Numbered from the stretch's first letter, positions 25,968 to 35,376 are shown. The stretch: DNA of 64,000 nucleotides from Bacilli bacterium (GCA_017511805.1 JAFWJA010000015.1:67098-131097); one strand, 5' to 3'. Notes: generated from the sequence alone by a model not told the origin. A program made the numbers and translations.

Positions 25968-27005
25968 ATGACATTAATTATATTTTTATTAATATTAGGT
26001 TTAATTATATTCATACATGAATTTGGACATTTTATATTTGCTAAAAAAGCAGGTATTCATGTATATGAATTTTCTTTAGGATTTGGTCCAAAACTATTTT
26101 CTTTTCATAGAAAAAATGATGAAACTGAGTACATGATTAAGTTAATACCACTTGGTGGATATGTAGCTTTAGCTGGTGAAACAGATGACGAAGATGAAGA
26201 CAAGGATAAAGTACCTGAAGACAAGAAGTTATATAACAAGAGTTTTATTAGACAATTCTCAGTAATGGTCGCAGGTGTATTTAATAACTTTTTACTAGGT
26301 TTATTACTATTATTTATTATTGGTTTATGTTATGGAGCAGATTTTAATACTAATGAATTAGAAGGATTAAAACAAGATTATCCATTATATGAACTTGGGG
26401 CAAGAGATGGAGATAAAATTGTTAGTATAAATGGTCATGAAACAAATGATCTAGATGATATTCAAACTAGAATCGCAATAGGTGGAGGAAAAGCTACTTT
26501 AAAAATAACAGTTTTACATGAAGGTAAAGAAACTACATATAAAGTAAAACCTGCTTATGATAAAGAAAGTGATAGTTACTATTATGGAATTGCTACAAAA
26601 ACAAATAGAGAAACAGGTTTCTTATCCGCAGTTAAATATGCATTTGTTAAGTTTATATCTATATTTAAACAACTAATAATAATTATAATTTGTTTATTTA
26701 CTGGTCAACTAGGTATTAATAGTTTATCTGGACCAGTTGGTATATATCAAGTTGTTGGTATAGCTAAATCTAGTATGTATTCATTATTATATTTAACAGC
26801 GTATTTATCTATAAATGTTGGATTTATGAATATATTACCATTCCCAGCATTTGATGGAGGACGAGCATTCTTACTTATAATAGAAAAGATTACTAAGAAG
26901 AAAGTTCCATTAAAAGTAGAGACTATTATTAATAATATAGGATTTATATTATTAATGGGATTAATGGTATATATAACTATAAAAGATGTATTAAATTTAT
27001 TTTAA
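25968..27005 (+). CDS. rseP: Site-2 intramembrane metalloprotease RseP/RasP
   Basis: Cuts membrane proteins within the bilayer in regulated proteolysis and signal peptide clearance. In the 345-aa protein the zinc-binding HEFGH lies in the first helix (residues about 17-21), a PDZ domain covers about 120-200, and the second active-site motif NILPFPAFDGGRAF follows (usually NLLPIPxLDGG). AGGAGG stands before the ATG, 9 bases after cdsA, so they are co-transcribed. Confidence 0.95.
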   Translation: MTLIIFLLILGLIIFIHEFGHFIFAKKAGIHVYEFSLGFGPKLFSFHRKNDETEYMIKLIPLGGYVALAGETDDEDEDKDKVPEDKKLYNKSFIRQFSVMVAGVFNNFLLGLLLLFIIGLCYGADFNTNELEGLKQDYPLYELGARDGDKIVSINGHETNDLDDIQTRIAIGGGKATLKITVLHEGKETTYKVKPAYDKESDSYYYGIATKTNRETGFLSAVKYAFVKFISIFKQLIIIIICLFTGQLGINSLSGPVGIYQVVGIAKSSMYSLLYLTAYLSINVGFMNILPFPAFDGGRAFLLIIEKITKKKVPLKVETIINNIGFILLMGLMVYITIKDVLNLF

Positions 27006-27043
27006 TATATCTTTTATTTTGATATAATGAAGTTGGTGATATT

Positions 27044-27979
27044 ATGAATTTAAAAGTTGTATATATGGGGACACCAGAATTTAGTGTTAAACCACTTGAA
27101 GAAATAGATAAAATTTGTGATGTAGTTATGGTTGTTACTCAACCAGATAAATTAGTTGGAAGAAAACAAGAAATAAAGTTTTCTCCTGTTAAAGAATATG
27201 CATTAGAACATGGTATTGAAGTATTTCAGCCAGTTAAAATAAGAGAAGATTATCAAAAGATAATGGATTTAAAACCAGATCTAATAATAACATGTGCATA
27301 TGGTCAAATAATACCAAAAGAATTACTAGAATTACCTAAGTATAAATGTATTAATATACATGCATCTTTATTACCTAAGTATAGGGGAGGAGCACCAATT
27401 CATCACTCAATAATTAATGGAGATGAATATACAGGTGTTACTATTATGTATATGGATGAAAAGATGGATTCAGGTGATATTTTATATCAAGAAAAGATTA
27501 AAATAGAAGATTCTGATAATGTAGGAACTATGTTTAAAAAACTAAGTGTTCTTGGTTCTAAAATGATTAAAGAGTTTTTACCTAGATTTATATCAGGTGA
27601 TTTTGAAAGTATTAAACAAGATGAATCTCTTGTTACATATGCATATAATATATCAAAAGAAGATGAACTAATTAGCTTTAATGATACATCTAGAAACATA
27701 TTTAATAAGATTAGAGGACTTAATCCATTTCCAGTTGGTTATACTGTTCTAGATAGTAAAAGAGTTAAATTATTTAGTTCTAGAATAGGTAATGGAAAAA
27801 CTGGTTCAATTGGTGAAATAATTAATATATATCCAGATGGAATAGGAGTTAAAACTAGTGATGGAGAAATAGTTATAACTGAACTACAATTTGAGGGTAA
27901 AAAGAGAACTAGTGTTAAAGATTATTTGAATGGAATTCAAAACAAAAATGAACTACTAGGAAAGAATTTTACAGAATAG
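27044..27979 (+). CDS. fmt: Methionyl-tRNA formyltransferase
   Basis: Formylates initiator Met-tRNA using 10-formyltetrahydrofolate. In the 311-aa protein the N-terminal fold has MGTPEFS, the catalytic NIHASLLPKYRGGAPI (Asn, His) and a conserved Asp in MDSGDI; the C-terminal OB-like domain has GKTGSIGEI. GGTGAT precedes the ATG. Complements def at 1 kb. Confidence 0.96.
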   Translation: MNLKVVYMGTPEFSVKPLEEIDKICDVVMVVTQPDKLVGRKQEIKFSPVKEYALEHGIEVFQPVKIREDYQKIMDLKPDLIITCAYGQIIPKELLELPKYKCINIHASLLPKYRGGAPIHHSIINGDEYTGVTIMYMDEKMDSGDILYQEKIKIEDSDNVGTMFKKLSVLGSKMIKEFLPRFISGDFESIKQDESLVTYAYNISKEDELISFNDTSRNIFNKIRGLNPFPVGYTVLDSKRVKLFSSRIGNGKTGSIGEIINIYPDGIGVKTSDGEIVITELQFEGKKRTSVKDYLNGIQNKNELLGKNFTE

Positions 27980-27999
27980 TGTCAACTATTCTTTTTTTT
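27973..27999 (+). terminator. Terminator overlapping the fmt stop
   Basis: AGAATAGT (27973-27980) pairs with ACTATTCT (27985-27992) around GTCA, then T run. The fmt stop codon lies in the stem. Confidence 0.85.
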
Positions 28000-28020
28000 T
28001 GAAATTTTTTATCTAGAATA

Positions 28021-28049
28021 TAGACTTTGTTAAGTATATATTATATAAT
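28021..28049 (+). promoter_or_regulatory. Promoter of the mraZ (dcw) operon
   Basis: -10 TATAAT (28044-28049) with a 17-base spacer from TAGACT (28021-28026), a partial -35 match. The MraZ boxes begin 11 bases downstream. Confidence 0.65.
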
Positions 28050-28060
28050 AAAATCAACCA

Positions 28061-28090
28061 GTGGAGAAAAGTGGTTGATTGTGGGGGATG
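28061..28090 (+). promoter_or_regulatory. MraZ binding boxes (three GTGG repeats)
   Basis: Three direct repeats at exact 10-base spacing: GTGGAGAAAA, GTGGTTGATT, GTGGGGGATG. GTGG repeats on one helix face just upstream of mraZ are the known MraZ operator, so the operon is probably autorepressed. The third repeat also serves as the mraZ ribosome binding site. Confidence 0.85.
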
Positions 28091-28094
28091 AAAA

Positions 28095-28520
28095 ATGTTC
28101 ATGGGAGAGTTTCATCATAGTATTGATGAAAAAGGAAGACTTATTATTCCTTCAAAGTTTCGTAATGAACTTGGTAAAAAGTTCATAGTTACTAGAGGAA
28201 TAGAAGAATGTTTATTTGTTTATTCTCTTGAAGAATGGAATAATATAGTTTCTAACTTAAAAGAACTTCCATTTACAAGAAAAGATGCCCGTACATTCAT
28301 GAGAATGTTTTTGTCAGGGGCCACTGAGTGTGAACTTGATGGTAATGGTAGAATTAATATTCCAAGTCCATTAATTAACTATGCATCTATTCAAAAAGAA
28401 TGCGTAGTAATAGGAGTTAACGAAAGACTAGAAATATGGTCTAACGATAAGTATGAAGACTTTTTTAATAATAACATTGATAGATTTGATGAAATAGCGG
28501 AGAATTTATTCAATGAGTGA
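28095..28520 (+). CDS. mraZ: Transcriptional regulator MraZ
   Basis: DNA-binding repressor of the division and cell-wall cluster, forming a ring of double AbrB/SpoVT folds. In the 141-aa protein the two repeats are visible as GEFHHSIDEKGRLIIPSKFR and ATECELDGNGRINIPSPL, each with the DxxGRxxIP motif. The stop is TGA, which helps show the standard genetic code. The rsmH start overlaps its last 8 bases. Confidence 0.96.
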   Translation: MFMGEFHHSIDEKGRLIIPSKFRNELGKKFIVTRGIEECLFVYSLEEWNNIVSNLKELPFTRKDARTFMRMFLSGATECELDGNGRINIPSPLINYASIQKECVVIGVNERLEIWSNDKYEDFFNNNIDRFDEIAENLFNE

Positions 28521-29436
28521 AAAACATTATAGTGTTCTATTAGATGAATCTATAGAAAACTTAAATATTAAAGAAGACGGAATATATGTAGACTGTACTT
28601 TAGGTTACGCTGGCCATAGTTCACAAATATTGAAACGAATAACAAGGGGTTGTTTATTCGCCTTTGATCAAGATGGGGAAGCGATTCAATATAGTCGTAG
28701 GATTCTTGATCAAATCAATGATAATTACGAGATTATAAATAGTAATTTCGTAAATATAAAATCTGAGTTAAATAAAAGAAACATCACTGAAGTAGATGGA
28801 ATATTATTTGACTTAGGAGTTTCGTCTCCTCAATTAGACGAAACTGAGAGGGGTTTTTCGTTTCATAAAGACGCTAAACTTGATATGAGAATGAATCAAG
28901 ATCAAGAACTTAGTGCGTATGAAGTTGTTAACAACTATAGTGAATCAGAATTGACAAAAATATTTTATGAATATGGAGAAGAAAAGTTCTCCAAGAAGAT
29001 TGCATCTGGAATAGTTAAAGCTAGAGAAGAAAAGAAAATAGAAACCACTTTAGAGTTAGTTGAAATAATTAAGAGTAATGTTCCTGAAAAATATAGAAGA
29101 GAACATCATCCAGCTAGAAAAGTATTTCAAGCGATTAGAATTGAAGTAAATGATGAATTAAATGTATTTGAAAAAGCATTAAATGATTCAATTGATTTAC
29201 TTAAAACTGGTGGAAGATTATGTGTTATTACATTTCATTCGCTAGAAGATAGAATATGTAAAAATACATTTAAAAAATTAAGTGAAGTAGATAAGGTATA
29301 TAAAGGATTACCTTTTATACCAGAAGAATATAGACCAAAGATTAAACTTATAGGTAAATATAAACCTAGTAAGAAAGAACTAGATGAAAATAATAGATCT
29401 AGAAGTGCAATATTAAGAGTAATAGAAAAAATGTAA
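28513..29436 (+). CDS. rsmH: 16S rRNA (cytosine-1402 N4) methyltransferase
   Basis: S-adenosylmethionine-dependent methylation of the ribosomal decoding site. In the 307-aa protein the start HYSVLLDESIENL is that of the family; the cofactor loop is DCTLGYAGHSSQIL, with DLGVSSPQLD, ERGFSF, HHPARKVFQAIRIEVN and FHSLEDR further on. It overlaps mraZ by 8 bases and leads into ftsL. This matches the first genes of the dcw cluster. Confidence 0.96.
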   Translation: MSEKHYSVLLDESIENLNIKEDGIYVDCTLGYAGHSSQILKRITRGCLFAFDQDGEAIQYSRRILDQINDNYEIINSNFVNIKSELNKRNITEVDGILFDLGVSSPQLDETERGFSFHKDAKLDMRMNQDQELSAYEVVNNYSESELTKIFYEYGEEKFSKKIASGIVKAREEKKIETTLELVEIIKSNVPEKYRREHHPARKVFQAIRIEVNDELNVFEKALNDSIDLLKTGGRLCVITFHSLEDRICKNTFKKLSEVDKVYKGLPFIPEEYRPKIKLIGKYKPSKKELDENNRSRSAILRVIEKM

Positions 29437-29449
29437 AGGAATGATGATT

Positions 29450-29758
29450 ATGGGAAAGAATAAAAAGAAAAAAAATAATATTTCTAAATTAGCAAGTTTT
29501 CAAAAGAAATTTACTATTTTAGGGGCTATAATTTTATTTGCCATTTGGGGAATTAGTTTTTTTGCTAAGAATTCATTATCTTCTCTTAATGTTGAAGTAG
29601 AGAGATTATCTAGAGAAGTAAAGGAACAAAAAGAAACTAATCAAAGCTTAACTATGAAAATAAATGAACTTGCTTCATTAGATAACATTAATACAGTTGC
29701 AAGTCAGACAGGATTGGCGTATAATAATGGTAATATACGAATTGTAAACGAAAGATAA
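29450..29758 (+). CDS. ftsL: FtsL-like division protein
   Basis: A 102-aa bitopic protein: a Lys-rich cytoplasmic start, one membrane helix (residues about 24-42, AIILFAIWGISFF), then a coiled coil (VEVERLSREVKEQKETNQSL) and a short end. Topology and position between rsmH and the penicillin-binding protein fit FtsL; sequence alone is weak, as usual for FtsL. Nearby ATG codons lie at 29441, 29444 and 29450; AAAGGA has normal spacing (9) only for 29450. Confidence 0.8.
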   Translation: MGKNKKKKNNISKLASFQKKFTILGAIILFAIWGISFFAKNSLSSLNVEVERLSREVKEQKETNQSLTMKINELASLDNINTVASQTGLAYNNGNIRIVNER

Positions 29759-29777
29759 AAGATAAGGAAGTGCAATT

Positions 29778-32051
29778 ATGAAGAAACCTACTAGTAAGAT
29801 ACATATTAATAAATTTGTATTATTAGGTGGGCTTCTTTTATTTTGCACAATAATAATCAGATTAATATATTTAAATTTATCAGATACAGTTGATGGAATT
29901 AATTTAAAAGAGTTTGCTAAAAACAGAAATACTACTAAAGAAACTTTATATGCAACAAGAGGAACTATATATGATAAGAATAATGAGATACTAGCTGAAA
30001 CAGTAGATTCATATACAGTAATAGCGTTCCTAGATAGTAGTAGAAGTAAAAATGCTAAAAAACCTCAACACGTTGTTGATAAAAGAGAAACAGCTAAAGC
30101 ATTATCTCCGCTTATTAATATGAGTGAAGAAGATATATATGATTTATTAAATCAAGATGGATTATACCAAGTCGAATTAGGGCCAGGTGGAAGAGGTCTT
30201 ACTGAACTTCAAAAAGATGCTATAGCTAAATTAGAATTACCTGGTATAGATTTTATTTCATCTAGTAAAAGATATTATCCTAATTCAGATTTTGCATCTT
30301 ATTTACTTGGTTATGTAACAAATGATGATGAAGGTAATACTAATGGAGAAATGGGTGTAGAATCTAAATATAATGATGAATTAAATGGTGTTAATGGATC
30401 AGTTACATATCAACAAGATCCTAATGGATATAGACTAGTTAATATACCAGAAATTAGAATAGAAAAAGAAGATGGTTTTGATATATATTTAACAATAGAT
30501 TCTAATGTACAATTAATGGTAGAAAGAGCACTTAAGAATGCAGTAGCAGCTTCAGGCGCAGAAACTGCTATATTCGCAGTAGCGGATGCTAAAACTGGTA
30601 AATTAATCGCAAGTGCTACTTATCCTAGTTTTGATCCTAATCAAAAGAACATAACTAACTATTTAAATCCACTTGTATCAGTTGCTTTTGAACCAGGTTC
30701 AACTATGAAAACATTTACTTATATGGCAACTATGGAAAAAGGTAATTATGATGGTAATGCTACTTATATGTCTGGTTCTATGACAGTAGATAAATATACA
30801 ATCCGTGACTGGAATGGTTGGGGTTGGGGTGAAGTAACTTATGACTATGGTCTTACTATGAGTTCTAATATAGGTATTGCTAATATAATGCAAAAATATT
30901 TAACTGGTGATGAATTAAGAGCGTATTTACAAAAACTTGGATTTGGACAAAAAACAGGTATAGAACTAGAAGGTGAAGTACCTGGTGATATTGATTTTAA
31001 ATATGAAATAGAAGTAATTAATGCTGGATTTGGACAAGGTATTATGACTACACCTATTCAGCATATTCAAGCACTTACTTCAATTGCGAATGATGGTTAT
31101 TTATTAAAACCTACAATAGTAGAAAAAATAGTTGATCCAAATAGTGGTGAAGTTATATATCAATCAGAAAAACAAAAGGGTACTAAAGTAGCGTCTATTG
31201 AAACAGTTAATAAGATAAAAGATTTAATGGATCAAGTAGTTAATGCTGGTGATAGAACAGGAACTGATTTCCATTTAGATGGTTATGATATTATAGGTAA
31301 AACTGGTACAGCAGAAATCTATGATGAAGAAACAGGAGATTATTTCCCAACTACATATAAATCATATAGATCATTTTCTGCTATATATCCAAAGAATGAA
31401 CCTAAATATATATTCTATACTGCATTTAAAAATATATCATCAAGTTCTTATATAGGAGATGCGGTTAAAGCTGTTGTACAAGACTTAGAAGCATATTATA
31501 ATCTAACTAATGTTAAGACTAATGCTAAAGATACTTATATAGTAGAAAACTATTTAAATAAAGATATAAATAATGTTAAAGATGTATTAAATGCTAATGG
31601 TGTTCAATATGAAGTTATAGGTGATGGTAATAAGGTTATTAACCAATATCCAGAAGAAGGAAATAATATAAATGGTAAATTATTACTATTAACAAATGGT
31701 AACTTTACTGAAACTAATTTAGTAGGTTTATCTAATAAAGTAATTAATAATTATTGTAAGATGATTAGTGTACCATGTAATATAAATGGAACTGGTTATG
31801 TTAATAGTTATAATATTGAAAGAGGAGAAAATAATGTTCCTACTAAGATAAATATTAATTTATCTCAAAAGTACTTAGATGTTATAGGAGCAATTAATGT
31901 AGTTGAGGTTAACAAGAGTGTACCTGAACCTACACCTACACCAGAACCAACTCCAACTCCTGAACCAACACCAGAGCCTGAACCAACTCCTGAACCAGAA
32001 CCTAATGAGGAACAGGGAGAAGAGGAACAAACTGAAAATAGTGAAGAATAA
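29778..32051 (+). CDS. Class B penicillin-binding protein (FtsI/PBP2B/SpoVD type)
   Basis: Transpeptidase that crosslinks peptidoglycan at the septum, partner of the SEDS protein. In the 757-aa protein a membrane anchor (about 12-32) is followed by a dimerisation domain, then a transpeptidase with catalytic Ser308-x-x-Lys311 (GSTMK), SSN and KTGTAE. PASTA-like segments follow (IVENYLNKDINNVKDVLNAN onward). The last 45 residues are PTPEP-type repeats and Glu, an extracellular low-complexity tail that is unusual for this enzyme. AAGGAAG precedes the ATG. No mraY, murD or ftsZ follow. Confidence 0.9.
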   Translation: MKKPTSKIHINKFVLLGGLLLFCTIIIRLIYLNLSDTVDGINLKEFAKNRNTTKETLYATRGTIYDKNNEILAETVDSYTVIAFLDSSRSKNAKKPQHVVDKRETAKALSPLINMSEEDIYDLLNQDGLYQVELGPGGRGLTELQKDAIAKLELPGIDFISSSKRYYPNSDFASYLLGYVTNDDEGNTNGEMGVESKYNDELNGVNGSVTYQQDPNGYRLVNIPEIRIEKEDGFDIYLTIDSNVQLMVERALKNAVAASGAETAIFAVADAKTGKLIASATYPSFDPNQKNITNYLNPLVSVAFEPGSTMKTFTYMATMEKGNYDGNATYMSGSMTVDKYTIRDWNGWGWGEVTYDYGLTMSSNIGIANIMQKYLTGDELRAYLQKLGFGQKTGIELEGEVPGDIDFKYEIEVINAGFGQGIMTTPIQHIQALTSIANDGYLLKPTIVEKIVDPNSGEVIYQSEKQKGTKVASIETVNKIKDLMDQVVNAGDRTGTDFHLDGYDIIGKTGTAEIYDEETGDYFPTTYKSYRSFSAIYPKNEPKYIFYTAFKNISSSSYIGDAVKAVVQDLEAYYNLTNVKTNAKDTYIVENYLNKDINNVKDVLNANGVQYEVIGDGNKVINQYPEEGNNINGKLLLLTNGNFTETNLVGLSNKVINNYCKMISVPCNINGTGYVNSYNIERGENNVPTKININLSQKYLDVIGAINVVEVNKSVPEPTPTPEPTPTPEPTPEPEPTPEPEPNEEQGEEEQTENSEE
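31923..32010 (+). repeat. Pro-Thr-Glu repeat coding region in the PBP tail
   Basis: Degenerate 6- and 12-base units such as CCAACTCCTGAA encode PTPEP and PEPTP repeats at the C-terminus of the penicillin-binding protein. The length may vary between strains. Confidence 0.75.
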
Positions 32052-32086
32052 GATGTAATTTTTATGTGAAATTATATCTTTTTTTC
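32051..32086 (+). terminator. Terminator after the PBP gene
   Basis: AGATGTAATTT (32051-32061) pairs with AAATTATATCT (32069-32079), then T run. Confidence 0.85.
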
Positions 32087-32095
32087 TTTTATTTA

Positions 32096-32124
32096 TTTAC
32101 AAAAGTCATAATTAGTGTTAAGAT
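32096..32124 (+). promoter_or_regulatory. Promoter of pyk
   Basis: -35 TTTACA (32096-32101), 17-base spacer, -10-like TAAGAT (32119-32124). It lies between the PBP terminator and the AAGGAG of pyk. Confidence 0.55.
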
Positions 32125-32152
32125 TACTTTGTTAAAAAGGAGATGTAGACGT

Positions 32153-33559
32153 ATGGAATTTATGAAAAAAACAAAAATAATTACTAGTTTAGGTCCATCA
32201 AGTTATAATGGAGATACATTTGAACAAATGGTTTTAAATGGAGCAAATATAGCACGTGTTAACTTTTCACATGTTACTCCAGAAGAAAAACAATTGGATT
32301 TAGATGCTGTTCATAATGCTAGAAAGAATACTGGTTTAACTGTAGGTTTATTATATGATACAAAGGGACCAGAATTTAGAAATGGTGTTTTTGAAAATGA
32401 TGAAGTAACTTTAATTGAAGGAAATACAATAAGAATTGTTAAAGATGATGTAGTAGGTAATGAAGAAAGATTTACTGTTAATCATCCAGAAGCAATTGAT
32501 AGTATTGAAGTAGGTAATAGTATATTACTTGAAAATGGTCTTATGAGATTAGATGTTATATCTAAAGAAAAAGATGGTGTTACTTGTAAGATTATTAATG
32601 GTGGTATATTAGGTAATAAAAAGAGTATGGCAGTTCCAGGAGTTCATTTAAATATGCCATTTATATCTGATCAAGATAGAGAAGATATTATATTTGCATG
32701 TGAACATGAAGGAGATTTCTTAGCATTATCATTTGTATCATGTGCTGATGATGTTCTTGAAGCTAGAAAAATAATTGATGAACATAAATCAGATATGAAG
32801 ATAATTGCTAAAATTGAAAGTGTTGCAGGATATAACAATTTAGATGAAATTCTAGAAGTAGCTGATGGAGTAATGGTAGCAAGAGGAGATTTTGGTAATG
32901 AAGCTCCACTTGATATGCTTCCAATCTATCAAAAAGAAATGATTAGAAAAGCAAGAGAAGTTGGTAAACCAGTTGTTGTTGCTACTGAAATGCTTGAATC
33001 AATGAAGAAGAGCATGAGACCAACAAGAGCGGAAATAAGTGACGTATCTAACGCTGTATTAGATGGTACAGATGCTGTTATGTTATCTGGTGAAACTACT
33101 ATGGGTAAATTCCCAATTGAAACAGTTAGATACATGGCTGAAGCTTGTGCTACTGCTGAAAAATATTATGATAAGACATTTAATTATAATAATGCTGGTC
33201 AAGTAGGATCAATTGCTAAAGGTGTTGTTGAAACAGCTAAAGCATTAGATGCTAAAACAATAGTAGTTGCTTCTATTACAGGAGATAGTGCTAAACATAT
33301 TAGTAATTTAAAACCAACTTGTCCTATAGTAGCAGTTTGTGTTAGTCAAGAAGTTGCCAATAAATTAACTGTTTGCTATGGTATTAAAGCAGTTGCAGGT
33401 AAATTTATTGATGATATGGATCAAATGACTAAGCAAAATGTTGATTTAGCTAAAAAGGCATTAGGTCTTAAAAAAGGTGATAAAGTTATAATTACTTCAG
33501 GTTTATCTGATAAGAAAAAAGGTACTGTTACTAACTTTATGAAAGTTGAAGAAATATAA
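32153..33559 (+). CDS. pyk: Pyruvate kinase
   Basis: Final ATP-forming step of glycolysis, phosphoenolpyruvate to pyruvate. The 468-aa protein has family motifs RVNFSH, LYDTKGPEFR, LSFVS, AKIESVAG, VARGDFGNE, ATEMLESM, RPTRAEISDVSNAV and MLSGETTMGKFP. The frame is open from 32066 but the PBP terminator lies there; AAGGAG stands before the ATG at 32153. It lacks the extra PEP-utiliser domain found in Bacillus pyruvate kinase. Codon use is that of a highly expressed gene, in contrast to the divergent paralogue at 22.6 kb. Confidence 0.96.
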   Translation: MEFMKKTKIITSLGPSSYNGDTFEQMVLNGANIARVNFSHVTPEEKQLDLDAVHNARKNTGLTVGLLYDTKGPEFRNGVFENDEVTLIEGNTIRIVKDDVVGNEERFTVNHPEAIDSIEVGNSILLENGLMRLDVISKEKDGVTCKIINGGILGNKKSMAVPGVHLNMPFISDQDREDIIFACEHEGDFLALSFVSCADDVLEARKIIDEHKSDMKIIAKIESVAGYNNLDEILEVADGVMVARGDFGNEAPLDMLPIYQKEMIRKAREVGKPVVVATEMLESMKKSMRPTRAEISDVSNAVLDGTDAVMLSGETTMGKFPIETVRYMAEACATAEKYYDKTFNYNNAGQVGSIAKGVVETAKALDAKTIVVASITGDSAKHISNLKPTCPIVAVCVSQEVANKLTVCYGIKAVAGKFIDDMDQMTKQNVDLAKKALGLKKGDKVIITSGLSDKKKGTVTNFMKVEEI

Positions 33560-33588
33560 AATTAGAGATTTATTCTCTAATTTTTTTG
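33558..33588 (+). terminator. Terminator after pyk
   Basis: AAAATTAGAGA pairs with TCTCTAATTTT, then T run. Confidence 0.85.
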
Positions 33589-33651
33589 TTATAATTTGAC
33601 AAATTTTAAAAAAAGTGTATATTATTAAGCAAATAAAGGAGGTGCTATGCT

Positions 33652-34233
33652 ATGAATATAAGTATTTATAGCAAAGATAACATCTTGTCTAACTTTAAGA
33701 GAATGCAAGAAAGTATTCTAAAAAATTTTAATGAGGAGTATTCAACATCTGATTTAGCGTATGGTTTTAATGGTCTATCTTATGAAGATCAAGATAGATT
33801 ATTAAAAATCAATAAAACTAAAGATGAGAAACTTTATACTGAATTATTAATTAACGAAATAAGAACAGAAGCAGAAAAGTGTAAAAAAGCAAATATAGTT
33901 GGTGTAAAGATTCTTATTAAGAATCCTGAATATATTGCATTTAGAAAGAAACAAGTTGTTAAAAAGAATAAAAGTACTTTAGTAGAGGATGCTAATAGAT
34001 TACTTAAACATGGTTTAATTACGATGGATGAAGTAATTAGTGATTTTAGTTATGATGAAAAACAAATAATTAAAATGAAATATTCTGAAGAACCACCATT
34101 AAATAGTACAGCGGTATCTTTAAGATTATGTATTGATGTAGATGAAGTTAATGAAACAACAGTTAAGTTTTATAAAGAGACTGTTGATAAACATAAAAAG
34201 AAATTAGTGTTAAAGGGTGGTTCTGTTGATTAA
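33652..34233 (+). CDS. Unknown soluble protein, 193 aa
   Basis: No family is recognised. A charged, helical soluble protein with no signal or membrane segment (starts MNISIYSKDNILSNFKRMQE). AAAGGAGGTG stands before it. An earlier ATG at 33647 runs into a stop at once, so 33652 is the start. TTGACA at 33597-33602 is a likely -35. It overlaps the next gene slightly, forming an operon with it. Confidence 0.6.
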   Translation: MNISIYSKDNILSNFKRMQESILKNFNEEYSTSDLAYGFNGLSYEDQDRLLKINKTKDEKLYTELLINEIRTEAEKCKKANIVGVKILIKNPEYIAFRKKQVVKKNKSTLVEDANRLLKHGLITMDEVISDFSYDEKQIIKMKYSEEPPLNSTAVSLRLCIDVDEVNETTVKFYKETVDKHKKKLVLKGGSVD

Positions 34234-34681
34234 AAAACAAGTGGTTGATAAAACAAGAATATTATTTGATTTATTTAAAGATTTTGAACAATATTCAGAT
34301 AAAAGATTAATTGAGAATGTATGTGCAGAGAATATGAATAAAGTTATTGATTCATATTATGAAGATCCAGATAATGATTTAAGAATAGATATTTATGTTT
34401 TTAATAAATTAAAACATATTATATTATGTAATATGGTTGAAAAAGTAAGAAATGAAGAAGATTTAAATACTGAAATCTATTTAATTAATTATTTCAATTA
34501 TGTACATCATTTATATATAAGAAAACATGGTGAACAAATTAATAGTAAGTATTATGAATTGGCGATAGAAAAAGCAATTGAGGAATATGATGGTGTATCT
34601 ACATTATCATCATATGTATATAAAAAAATTGCGGAAGTATATGAGCAAAATAATAAAAATATTAAAGTATTATTGAAATAA
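34226..34681 (+). CDS. Unknown helical protein, about 151 aa
   Basis: Soluble, helical, with many Asp, Glu, Asn and Tyr residues (for example NYFNYVHHLYIRKHGEQINS). No recognised family. The frame opens with GTG at 34217; the TTG at 34226, after GGGTGG, is the better-spaced start, and both lie inside the end of the upstream gene, so the pair is coupled. The gene end forms part of a terminator. Confidence 0.55.
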   Translation: MIKKQVVDKTRILFDLFKDFEQYSDKRLIENVCAENMNKVIDSYYEDPDNDLRIDIYVFNKLKHIILCNMVEKVRNEEDLNTEIYLINYFNYVHHLYIRKHGEQINSKYYELAIEKAIEEYDGVSTLSSYVYKKIAEVYEQNNKNIKVLLK

Positions 34682-34693
34682 TAATACTTTTTT
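34664..34693 (+). terminator. Terminator at the end of the 151-aa gene
   Basis: AAAGTATTATT (34664-34674) pairs with AATAATACTTT (34680-34690), then T. The stop codon lies within it. Confidence 0.8.
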
Positions 34694-34719
34694 ATTGTAT
34701 AATTATATTGGTGATGATT

Positions 34720-35376
34720 ATGAAAGGTAGAATAATTGTTATAGAAGGAGCTTGTGATGGAATAGGTAAATCTACTCAATACAAGTTATTAAAAGAAGAA
34801 TTAGAAAAGAATAATAAGGTTGTTACTCATCATTTTCCTACATATAATTCATATCAAGGAAAGGGAGTAGAGGACTATTTAAGTGGTAATTTAGGAGAAA
34901 TTAGTTCTTTATCACCATATATAGTTAATAATTTATACGCAAATGATAGAGCAGTTACTTGGTTAAAAGAATTAAAAGAGGAATATGAAAATGGATCAAT
35001 TATATTATTAGATAGATATGCAACATCTAGTTTAATATATCAATCTGCTTTAATGGATGTTGAAGAAAAGAAAAAGTTTATAGATTATGTTACTGATTAT
35101 GAATATAATAAACTTGGAATAGGTAAACCAGATACAGTAATATTTTTAGAGGCACCTTTTGATTTAGTAAATGAACTAAGAACAGCTAGAACTGATAATG
35201 AAGGAATAAGTAATGATATTCATGAAAGAAATATTGATTTTATGAAGAAAGTATATGATAGTGCTATGTTTGTATCTGACTATTTAAAATGGGATAAAGT
35301 TGACTGTACAGAAGGGGATAAATTCGATTCTATAGAGAATATTCATAAAAAAATATTGTCAATTGTTAATAAATAA
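34720..35376 (+). CDS. tmk: Thymidylate kinase (dTMP kinase family)
   Basis: Phosphorylates dTMP to dTDP for DNA synthesis. The 218-aa protein has the family residues: a P-loop IEGACDGIGKSTQ, HFPTY for substrate binding, NNLYANDRAVTW, and LLDRYATSSLIYQ with the DRY motif. The P-loop has one residue more than the usual EGxDGxGKST. GGTGAT stands before the ATG at 34720; earlier in-frame starts (34708, 34714) lie too close to it. Confidence 0.85.
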   Translation: MKGRIIVIEGACDGIGKSTQYKLLKEELEKNNKVVTHHFPTYNSYQGKGVEDYLSGNLGEISSLSPYIVNNLYANDRAVTWLKELKEEYENGSIILLDRYATSSLIYQSALMDVEEKKKFIDYVTDYEYNKLGIGKPDTVIFLEAPFDLVNELRTARTDNEGISNDIHERNIDFMKKVYDSAMFVSDYLKWDKVDCTEGDKFDSIENIHKKILSIVNK

